Assembly: GCA_015767395.1 (NCBI GenBank) | Contig: JADWMI010000030.1 | Location: 1-5,153, forward strand | Length of the DNA stretch: 5,153 bases | Direction of reading: 5' to 3' | Source of the DNA: Bacteroidota bacterium | Lineage (GTDB): Bacteria > Bacteroidota > Bacteroidia > Flavobacteriales > Flavobacteriaceae | Part shown: piece after piece, positions 1 through 5,033 of the stretch | How positions within the stretch are numbered: the stretch's first letter is position 1 | Layout of the letters: each line of letters starts with the position of its first letter | Translations under genes and position numbers: made by a program | The notes under the pieces: model-generated | Databases searched by the model: none | The model's input: the letters and a program-made list of their open reading frames with translations, nothing else | What the model was told of the DNA's origin: nothing

Positions 1-2
1 AC

Positions 3-116
3 TACTCCGATTATTTTATTAAACAAGCCAGTGACTTACAGTTAATTGAAGCTGTTTTACTTTGTTATGAGAATTTCAAAGCCATTAAAAAAGGTAGTAC
101 CATAAAAGAGGACTAA
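3..116 (+). CDS. C-terminal end of an unidentified protein (5' end outside window)
   Basis: The third plus-strand frame is open from the window edge to a TAA at 114-116 and gives 37 residues. The other two plus frames stop earlier. The segment looks mostly alpha-helical, with a hydrophobic core around SDLQLIEAVLLCYENFKAI, and ends in a charged Lys/Glu/Asp tail. It ends 15 bases before a strong terminator hairpin, as expected for a real gene end. It is the only plus-strand gene visible and converges with the SPFH gene. I do not recognise the family from this fragment and assign no function. Confidence 0.6.
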   Translation, partial: YSDYFIKQASDLQLIEAVLLCYENFKAIKKGSTIKED

Positions 117-131
117 GAAAAAATTGACATA

Positions 132-161
132 AAAAAAAGCGACCAATCGGTCGCTTTTTTT
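132..161. terminator. Bidirectional intrinsic terminator between convergent genes
   Basis: A perfect 6-bp stem GCGACC/GGTCGC (139-144 and 149-154) with loop AATC is flanked by seven A on the left and seven T on the right. It therefore reads as hairpin plus T-tract on both strands, and the A/T runs can extend the stem to 13 bp. It lies 15 bases after the stop of the plus-strand gene and 13 bases after the stop of the minus-strand SPFH gene, so it plausibly ends both transcripts. Confidence 0.9.
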
Positions 162-174
162 ATGCTTGTTGATA

Positions 175-1005
175 TTATTGATTTCCTAAAATAATAGGCA
201 TTCCAGTTTTACCACTTCCAATAACTATTACTTTGCTATTAGGAGAATTAGATAATTGTAAAGTTGCTTCAATACCCTTATCTCTAAGAATCATGTCATT
301 TAATGACGCACTTAAAATTTTATTAGCATCTGCTTTTCCTTGCGCTTCAATAATTACTTTTTGAGCTTCTTTAGCAGCTGTAACCAATCTAAATTCATAT
401 TCTAAAGATTCTTGCTCTTGCTTTAATTTGCGCTCAATAGCCTCCTTAATAGTTGGAGGCAATGTTACATCACGCACCAATACATCGTTTAATTGAATGA
501 ATTCATCGTCTAAAATTAATTTAGTCTCTTCAAAAATTTCATTTTGAATCACATCCCTTTTACTAGAATACAATTGTTCTGGTGTATAACGCCCAACAAC
601 ACTTCTTGCAGCCGAACGCAATGCTGGCTTAATAATTCTTTCTAAATAATTCTCCCCAATTTGTTGGTGCAATTTTCCTAAATCTGCCGGTTTAGGTAAA
701 TACCAAGTCGAAGTTTCTAATAAAATATCCAATCCGTTTGAAGAAAGTACTTTCATTTTTTCATACAATTCTTGTTGACGCACTTCATAAACTATTACGG
801 TATTCCATGGTGCAACAATATGAAAACCCTCTCCTAATGGTGGTTGATCTGTAACTACACCTCCATCAAATCGTTTCCACAGAACTCCTGCTTCACCCGC
901 ATCAATTGTAACTGTTGATTTTGATAAAAATATAATTAATACAATACCTCCTAAAATTAGTGGCATTAAAGTTTTTGGTAATTGTAACTGTCCGCTATTA
1001 CTCAT
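175..1005 (-). CDS. Prohibitin-family SPFH/Band 7 membrane protein
   Basis: The 276-residue protein belongs to the SPFH (stomatin/prohibitin/flotillin/HflK-C) superfamily. A short polar N-terminus is followed by one hydrophobic segment at about 13-28 (LMPLILGGIVLIIFL), which probably anchors the protein. The SPFH domain runs from about 32 to 190 and includes the prohibitin-like stretch at 121-157 (LERIIKPALRSAARSVVGRY, then TPEQLYSSKR). A charged helix at about 185-230 (IERKLKQEQE, then AAKEAQKVIIEAQGKADANK) is the usual coiled-coil oligomerisation region. The C-terminal stretch at 246-274 resembles bacterial prohibitin-like proteins (SNSPNSKVIVIGSG). Family members form large membrane rings and often modulate FtsH-type proteases or membrane microdomains; a role here is inferred. 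By analogy with HflK/HflC the domain would face the periplasm. No hflC, nfeD or ftsH partner is visible. The start is the first ATG and leaves a proper membrane anchor; the leader is A-rich with no Shine-Dalgarno sequence. A candidate promoter lies just upstream. Confidence 0.94.
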   Translation of the reverse strand: MSNSGQLQLPKTLMPLILGGIVLIIFLSKSTVTIDAGEAGVLWKRFDGGVVTDQPPLGEGFHIVAPWNTVIVYEVRQQELYEKMKVLSSNGLDILLETSTWYLPKPADLGKLHQQIGENYLERIIKPALRSAARSVVGRYTPEQLYSSKRDVIQNEIFEETKLILDDEFIQLNDVLVRDVTLPPTIKEAIERKLKQEQESLEYEFRLVTAAKEAQKVIIEAQGKADANKILSASLNDMILRDKGIEATLQLSNSPNSKVIVIGSGKTGMPIILGNQ

Positions 1006-1029
1006 CTTTATTTAATTTTTAAATTTTAT

Positions 1030-1037
1030 CAAAAATA
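1030..1037 (-). promoter_or_regulatory. Candidate Bacteroidota -7 promoter element for the SPFH gene
   Basis: The minus strand reads TATTTTTG, an exact match to the Bacteroidota -7 consensus TAnnTTTG, 24 bases upstream of the SPFH start codon. No good TTTG -33 box lies at the usual distance; only a T-run sits there. The predicted leader would be about 20 bases. The motif is A/T-rich and could occur by chance, but its position just upstream of a gene that follows a 142-base gap supports it. Confidence 0.5.
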
Positions 1038-1113
1038 CGAAATAGAATTCATTAAAAAGGTGCTTTCAACCAATTTAATACACTGTCATTTATCCCAAGT
1101 ATCTAAAACGGTG

Positions 1114-1142
1114 AAAAAAAATTAATGAATAATATTTCACTA
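1114..1142 (-). terminator. Weak A/T-rich intrinsic terminator after the vWA gene
   Basis: On the minus strand, 5 bases past the vWA stop codon, TAGTGAA can pair with TTCATTA (7 bp including one G-U) across a 6-base loop (ATATTA). The hairpin is followed by an A and then eight T. The order of stop codon, hairpin and T-tract is right for termination, but the stem has a single G-C pair and may be leaky. If it works, it separates the vWA transcript from the SPFH gene. Confidence 0.4.
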
Positions 1143-1147
1143 TTAAT

Positions 1148-3175
1148 TTAAATTTTACCGAAATATTTGCGTGTAAACCATTCAACAGAAAGTAAAAATA
1201 TAATGAATCCTAAGATCCATTTCCAATCAATTAAAGGTGTTTTTATTATTGAAGACTTTTGAACGCTTTTATAGCGTTCATCTTTTTTTAGTGATTCAAC
1301 TAAGTTAGTTTCTTGATTGGCATAATAAATTTCTCCATTTGTTTTTGAAGCCAACTTTTTTAAATCTTTATTATTGGACTGCGTAAATTGCTGTTCCACT
1401 TCAAAAGCTAAAATTTTAAAATTACCCGAAATACTTTCTTTTTCATTTGTGACACCTACGGAATAATCATATTCACCAGCTGGGATATTTGATAATTCGA
1501 CAATAAATTGATTATTAACCAATGCAAATGGAATTTTATTCAAATAATTTGTTTCTTTATTACTAACAGTTAACCAAATTTGAACCCTTGTATCGCTATT
1601 TAAATTTTCATCTAAATAATTGGCCGAAACTTCAATGGTTTCATTTGAATAATAAAGCGGTTTTATTGATACGTTTAATCGTTGAGTCTTAAAATTTGAA
1701 GATAAATACTGCATCAAATTCGATACAAATCCATCAAATAATTCAAAAGTTTTGTTTTCACTAAAACTATTCATTCTCCATCTCCATAAATTTTCCCCAA
1801 ACAGTACAGCTCCTCTTTGATTGTTATTTTCAAAAGTCGCTAATAAAGGATCCTCAGTTTCAATGTTACCAATTTTTTGAAACAACAAAGGTTGATAAGG
1901 TATTGAAAAACGCACAGCACCAAATCTATCTTCTAGTGGTGCAAACGATGAAAAACCAATATCCAACCCCATAAAACTTGTATAATTAGGATTGAAAATT
2001 GGATTGTAATTTTCAGATACTGAAATTGCTTTCTTTGAAAAATTATTTTGTGCAATATTTAAAAAATTCCAATCTGTACTCAATCCAGAAATGATAAAGT
2101 AATTTAATTTTTCTTTTTGAATATCTTGAAATACAACCTTAAACTTTTGATTTGGTTGATACAATATAATTAACTGGTAATCAGATATTATACCCTTGTA
2201 ATTGTTTATATTTAAAATCGAAACAGAACGCTGCTTATTACTTTCAATAGCCTTTTTCAACATACCCAAATCGGGATGAATAATTGAAGTTAAAAGTAGT
2301 ATTTCAGACTTTTCTTCAATAACATTTACACTGAAATTTTTGCTGTTATTAATGGTGTTTTCTTCATTTTCTAGGCTTTCAATTTTAACGACATAATATT
2401 GAATTCCCTTATTTTCTGCCGATAGAAAAAACGATTCAGTTTTAACATTGTCTGTTTTTGAAAAGCTCAATTGTTTTGAAAATAACCTACGCCCTTTATA
2501 ATAAACGCTCAATTTTTTTGTGACTGATTTATTTCCATCGTAGTTCACAAAAACCTCTACTGGAAATTTATTATTTATAAATGTATTTTTATTTACATTC
2601 AATTGGTTTATATAAAGGTCTTCAACAGCCGTAGTATCACCAACTATGAAGGCATAAATTGGACTTTCATAATTAGAAAACGCAATGGAATTACCCACTG
2701 TTTGATTTCCATCAGTTAAAAACACAACAGGATTACCGCCCTTTTTATAAATTTTTGAAAAGGAATTTAAAGACTCAAATAAATTGGTATGATTTTCATT
2801 AAAGGCTAATGAATCTAATGGTTTTACATTTTTCCCAAAACTGTAATAGTCAATATTAAATTTAGCGTTTAAATCCTTGTCTGTTGTGATTCTTTCAACC
2901 AATGTTTTTAAAACTTCACCCTGTGAATTGTGCTTTATAGACGAAGAATTATCTACAGCAACTACCAAATTAGGTTTGACTATTTCTATTATTTCTTTTT
3001 GAACAGTAGGATTTATGAGCAGTATAAAAATGGAAAATAGGCTTAAGAAACGAAAAAAAGAAAGCCAATAATTCAATTGGCCTCTTTCTTTTTTTCTAAA
3101 AATGTATTGAAAAACAGCTAGAAACAATGCAACAAAAACAGCTAGAAGTATAAGAAGTAAATTGGCTGTTTCCAT
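1148..3175 (-). CDS. Membrane-anchored von Willebrand factor A (vWA) domain protein
   Basis: The protein has 675 residues, large compared with classic BatA/BatB vWA proteins of roughly 330. Two hydrophobic helices lie at about 5-26 and 38-55, joined by a basic loop (RKKERG). A vWA domain at about 68-180 carries a complete metal-binding MIDAS set: D75-x-S77-x-S79 (DNSSS), T130 and D155 in LTDG. A beta-rich Ig-like region (about 190-285) follows, then an alpha/beta region from about 290 (EILLLTSIIHPDLGMLKKAI) resembling the glutamine-amidotransferase-like domain of this family, without an obvious catalytic Cys. A GENLWRWR motif lies at 460-467, a second beta-rich region at about 500-590, and a C-terminal helix at about 653-667 ending in a basic tail. 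Most of the protein is probably extracytoplasmic. Known vWA domains mediate metal-dependent protein contacts; the role of this one is unknown. It lies 60 bases after fabG with no visible promoter or terminator between, so co-transcription is likely. Two terminator-like hairpins lie inside the coding sequence. Confidence 0.92.
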   Translation of the reverse strand: METANLLLILLAVFVALFLAVFQYIFRKKERGQLNYWLSFFRFLSLFSIFILLINPTVQKEIIEIVKPNLVVAVDNSSSIKHNSQGEVLKTLVERITTDKDLNAKFNIDYYSFGKNVKPLDSLAFNENHTNLFESLNSFSKIYKKGGNPVVFLTDGNQTVGNSIAFSNYESPIYAFIVGDTTAVEDLYINQLNVNKNTFINNKFPVEVFVNYDGNKSVTKKLSVYYKGRRLFSKQLSFSKTDNVKTESFFLSAENKGIQYYVVKIESLENEENTINNSKNFSVNVIEEKSEILLLTSIIHPDLGMLKKAIESNKQRSVSILNINNYKGIISDYQLIILYQPNQKFKVVFQDIQKEKLNYFIISGLSTDWNFLNIAQNNFSKKAISVSENYNPIFNPNYTSFMGLDIGFSSFAPLEDRFGAVRFSIPYQPLLFQKIGNIETEDPLLATFENNNQRGAVLFGENLWRWRMNSFSENKTFELFDGFVSNLMQYLSSNFKTQRLNVSIKPLYYSNETIEVSANYLDENLNSDTRVQIWLTVSNKETNYLNKIPFALVNNQFIVELSNIPAGEYDYSVGVTNEKESISGNFKILAFEVEQQFTQSNNKDLKKLASKTNGEIYYANQETNLVESLKKDERYKSVQKSSIIKTPLIDWKWILGFIIFLLSVEWFTRKYFGKI
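1260..1289 (+). terminator. Terminator-like hairpin on the antisense strand inside the vWA gene
   Basis: On the plus strand, TGAACGCT (1260-1267) and AGCGTTCA (1273-1280) form a perfect 8-bp stem with a TTTAT loop. After TC, a run of seven T follows (1283-1289), which is a textbook intrinsic terminator shape. It is antisense to the vWA gene, over about codons 629-639 (KKDERYKSV region). On the sense strand no T-run follows the hairpin, so it should not stop the gene's own mRNA. The pattern is clear, but function is not shown: the T-run is also the complement of Lys codons. Confidence 0.4.
3053..3095. repeat. Long inverted repeat (terminator-like hairpin) near the start of the vWA coding sequence
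   Basis: The 12-base arm 3053-3064 (AAAAAAAGAAAG) is the perfect reverse complement of 3084-3095. Inside it, CCAAT (3065-3069) pairs with ATTGG (3076-3080) around a 6-base loop, leaving a 3-base bulge (3081-3083). This gives about 17 bp in total. Alternatively the core reads GCCAAT/ATTGGC as a 6-bp stem. In both directions the core is followed by a T-rich tract ending in seven T, so it resembles an intrinsic terminator on the sense mRNA as well as the antisense strand. It covers codons 27-41, between the first two membrane helices. The outer arms are partly explained by Lys/Glu/Arg codons facing Ser/Phe codons; the inner CCAAT/ATTGG pair is not. Confidence 0.6.
3110..3147 (-). repeat. 14-bp direct repeat in frame within the first vWA membrane helix
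   Basis: The plus-strand sequence AAAAACAGCTAGAA occurs at 3110-3123 and again at 3134-3147, exactly 24 bases (8 codons) apart. On the coding strand it encodes LAVF twice with identical codons, giving LAVF-VALF-LAVF within the first transmembrane helix. This could be a small internal duplication or codon coincidence in a low-complexity hydrophobic helix. Confidence 0.6.
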
Positions 3176-3235
3176 TTTTATGTATTGATACTGCTTTTTA
3201 TAATGAAGTTAAAAATTTTAAAGCTTGAACTAAAA

Positions 3236-3982
3236 TTATGTTAACATCCCTCCATCAACACTCAATGTTTGACCAGTAATATAAGCACTCATATCAGAAG
3301 CCAAGAACACACAGGCATTTGCAACATCTTCAGCCGTTCCACCACGTTTTAACGGAATTGCATCTCTCCAACCTTGGACTACATCTTCATTTAATTTACT
3401 TGTCATTTCAGTTTCAATAAATCCAGGTGCAATCGTATTACAACGAATATTTCTTGATCCTAATTCTAAGGCTACAGATTTTGTAAACCCTAAAATTCCC
3501 GCTTTAGAGGCAGCATAATTGGTTTGACCTGCATTTCCTTTTAAACCAACCACAGAACTCATATTAATAATTGAACCTGCACGTTGCTTCATCATTGGTC
3601 TAATCACTGCTTTTGTTAAATTGAAAACTGATTTTAAATTAACTTCAATTACAGTATCAAAATCTTCTTCGGAAATACGCATTAATAAATTATCTTTCGT
3701 AATCCCTGCATTGTTAATTAGAATATCAATGGTTCCAAATTCTTTTAAAACATCAGCAGCCAATTGTTGAGCAGCATCAAATTTTGCAGCATTTGACTGA
3801 TATCCTTTTGCTTTAACACCAAATGATTCTAATTCCTTTTCTAATTCTTGAGCCGCTTCTACTGATGAATTAAAAGTAAACGCAACATTAGCACCTTGTT
3901 TAGCAAAAGTTGTTGCAATTCCTTTACCTATTCCTCTAGTTGCTCCAGTAATTAAAGCAGTCTTATTTTCTAAAAGTTTCAT
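3236..3982 (-). CDS. fabG: 3-oxoacyl-[acyl-carrier-protein] reductase FabG
   Basis: This 248-residue classical short-chain dehydrogenase has the usual length for FabG. It would catalyse the NADPH-dependent reduction of 3-oxoacyl-ACP to (R)-3-hydroxyacyl-ACP in cytoplasmic type II fatty acid synthesis. Visible motifs are the dinucleotide-binding TGATRGIG at 12-19, NNAG at 90-93 followed by ITKDNLLMR (strongly FabG-like), and the catalytic tetrad N115, S143, Y156 and K160 (YAASK). The region GFIETEMT follows at about 188-195, and the C-terminal ITGQTLSVDGGM is the usual FabG ending. R16 fits NADPH preference. The ATG start places the glycine motif at the normal distance. There is no Shine-Dalgarno sequence. 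A candidate promoter precedes it and the vWA gene follows after 60 bases, probably in one transcript. Its product is the type of acyl donor needed by LpxD, whose gene appears to lie upstream of sucD. Another SDR function is possible, but the full FabG signature makes it unlikely. Confidence 0.96.
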   Translation of the reverse strand: MKLLENKTALITGATRGIGKGIATTFAKQGANVAFTFNSSVEAAQELEKELESFGVKAKGYQSNAAKFDAAQQLAADVLKEFGTIDILINNAGITKDNLLMRISEEDFDTVIEVNLKSVFNLTKAVIRPMMKQRAGSIINMSSVVGLKGNAGQTNYAASKAGILGFTKSVALELGSRNIRCNTIAPGFIETEMTSKLNEDVVQGWRDAIPLKRGGTAEDVANACVFLASDMSAYITGQTLSVDGGMLT

Positions 3983-4022
3983 ATATTATTATGTTAGATT
4001 CTAATTTTATATTTTAATAAAT

Positions 4023-4057
4023 CAAAGATACACAATTGTATAAAAAAAGCCTCCAAA
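4023..4057 (-). promoter_or_regulatory. Candidate fabG promoter (-33 TTTG and -7 TAnnTTTG)
   Basis: The minus strand has TATCTTTG at 4023-4030, an exact TAnnTTTG match 40 bases upstream of the fabG ATG. A TTTG at 4054-4057 lies 23 bases further upstream, at the long end of the spacing reported for Flavobacterium promoters. The upstream box lies at the edge of the loop of the sucD terminator. It gives fabG, and probably the vWA gene, a start of transcription separate from sucD. Confidence 0.55.
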
Positions 4058-4069
4058 AAGGAAGCTTTT
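4042..4069 (-). terminator. Intrinsic terminator of sucD
   Basis: On the minus strand, 19 bases after the sucD stop, AAAAGCTTCC pairs with GGAGGCTTTT (10 bp including one U-G wobble) across a TTTTT loop. The transcript then continues in a run of seven T that begins within the 3' arm. On the plus strand the wobble becomes a C-A mismatch and the following T-run is only four, so the structure is oriented for sucD. Confidence 0.85.
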
Positions 4070-4088
4070 CAATATAATTACAGTTTTA

Positions 4089-4961
4089 TTAACCTAAAAT
4101 TTCTGCTACTTTAGCACCAATTTTGGCAGGAGAATCCACTACATGAATTCCATTTTCTCCTAATATTTTCATTTTTGCTTGAGCCGTATCATCAGTACCA
4201 CCAACAATAGCACCTGCATGTCCCATAGTTCTTCCTTTTGGCGCTGTTTGCCCAGCTATAAAACCTACAACAGGTTTTCTATTACCATCAGCTTTTACCC
4301 AGCGTGCAGCTTCTGCTTCTAATTGACCTCCAATTTCACCAATCATTACGATACATTCTGTTTCATCGTCATTCATCAATAACTCAACAGCCTCTTTAGT
4401 GGTCGTTCCTATAATGGGGTCACCACCAATACCTATTGCTGTTGTAATTCCATAACCTTGTTTAACAACCTGGTCTGCGGCCTCATAAGTTAAAGTTCCT
4501 GATTTAGATACAATTCCAACATTTCCTTTTCTAAAGATAAATCCTGGCATAATACCAACTTTTGCTTCTTCAGGTGTTATTACACCTGGACAATTTGGTC
4601 CAACCAATCTACAATCTTTGTTGTCAATATAAGCTTTCACTTTAACCATATCAGCTACTGGAATGCCTTCTGTAATACAAATAATTACTTTAATTCCTGC
4701 AGCAGCAGCTTCCATAATTGCATCTGCAGCAAATGCTGGTGGAACAAAAATAATAGAAGTATCAGCATCAACTTTATCAACAGCATCTTGTACTGTATTA
4801 AAAACGGGTCTGTCCAAGTGCATTTGCCCTCCCTTACCTGGAGTAACACCACCAACTACATTTGTGCCGTATTCAATCATTTGAGTGGCGTGAAAAGTCC
4901 CCTCTCCTCCAGTAAAACCTTGTACAATTATATTAGAATCTTTATTAACTAAAACGCTCAT
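4089..4961 (-). CDS. sucD: Succinate-CoA ligase [ADP/GDP-forming], alpha subunit SucD
   Basis: The 290-residue protein has the normal length for the alpha subunit of succinyl-CoA synthetase. With SucC it converts succinyl-CoA to succinate with substrate-level phosphorylation in the TCA cycle, in the cytoplasm. The N-terminal CoA-binding Rossmann domain shows [10 protein letters not shown] at 15-24 and GVTPGKGG at 38-45, then ITEGIP at 96-101 and GPNCPG at 121-126. The ligase domain shows SKSGTLTYE at 152-160, GIGGDP at 177-182 and E209 in the GEIGG motif. The phosphorylated active-site histidine is H248 in [10 protein letters not shown], equivalent to H246 of the E. coli subunit. All key residues are present. 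The ATG start gives the standard SucD N-terminus; there is no Shine-Dalgarno sequence. A candidate promoter lies upstream and a strong terminator downstream, so it may be a single-gene transcript. sucC is not adjacent downstream and is not visible in the window. Confidence 0.98.
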   Translation of the reverse strand: MSVLVNKDSNIIVQGFTGGEGTFHATQMIEYGTNVVGGVTPGKGGQMHLDRPVFNTVQDAVDKVDADTSIIFVPPAFAADAIMEAAAAGIKVIICITEGIPVADMVKVKAYIDNKDCRLVGPNCPGVITPEEAKVGIMPGFIFRKGNVGIVSKSGTLTYEAADQVVKQGYGITTAIGIGGDPIIGTTTKEAVELLMNDDETECIVMIGEIGGQLEAEAARWVKADGNRKPVVGFIAGQTAPKGRTMGHAGAIVGGTDDTAQAKMKILGENGIHVVDSPAKIGAKVAEILG

Positions 4962-4997
4962 TTAAATATATTTTTTTATTGAATAGTTTGTTTTATA

Positions 4998-5005
4998 CAA
5001 ATGTA
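4998..5005 (-). promoter_or_regulatory. Candidate Bacteroidota -7 promoter element for sucD
   Basis: The minus strand reads TACATTTG, an exact TAnnTTTG match, 36 bases upstream of the sucD ATG and inside the 72-base gap after the lpxD-like gene. No clear TTTG -33 box is present at normal spacing. The predicted leader is about 30 bases. No terminator hairpin is visible between the lpxD-like stop and this site, so sucD may also receive readthrough. Confidence 0.5.
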
Positions 5006-5033
5006 ATTTTTTAAATTCTTTGTATATAAAAAT

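Noticed and set aside
440..460. Perfect 6-bp GCCTCC/GGAGGC inverted repeat inside the SPFH gene
   Set aside because: The loop is 9 bases, no T-tract follows on either strand, and the bases encode a typical Pro-Pro/Glu-Ala stretch of the SPFH family, so coding constraint explains it.
1054..1071. GGT/ACC mini-hairpin followed by TTTTT on the minus strand upstream of the SPFH gene
   Set aside because: Only three base pairs around a 7-base loop; too weak to call a terminator.
2749..2772. CCTTTT/AAAAGG inverted repeat in the vWA gene
   Set aside because: The stem is short and A/T-rich with a 12-base loop and no following T-tract; such pairs are expected by chance in this base composition.
3176..3235. 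Possible promoter or terminator between fabG and the vWA gene
   Set aside because: The 60-base gap contains no TAnnTTTG match and no stem with a T-tract on the minus strand; only A/T-rich filler is visible, so it is treated as an intra-operon spacer.
4663..4884. A 73-codon open frame on the plus strand opposite sucD
   Set aside because: It is fully antisense to a confidently identified sucD. Its Ala/Ser/Ile/Thr/Pro-rich, low-complexity composition is what the complement of conserved sucD codons gives, and it has no promoter or family resemblance.
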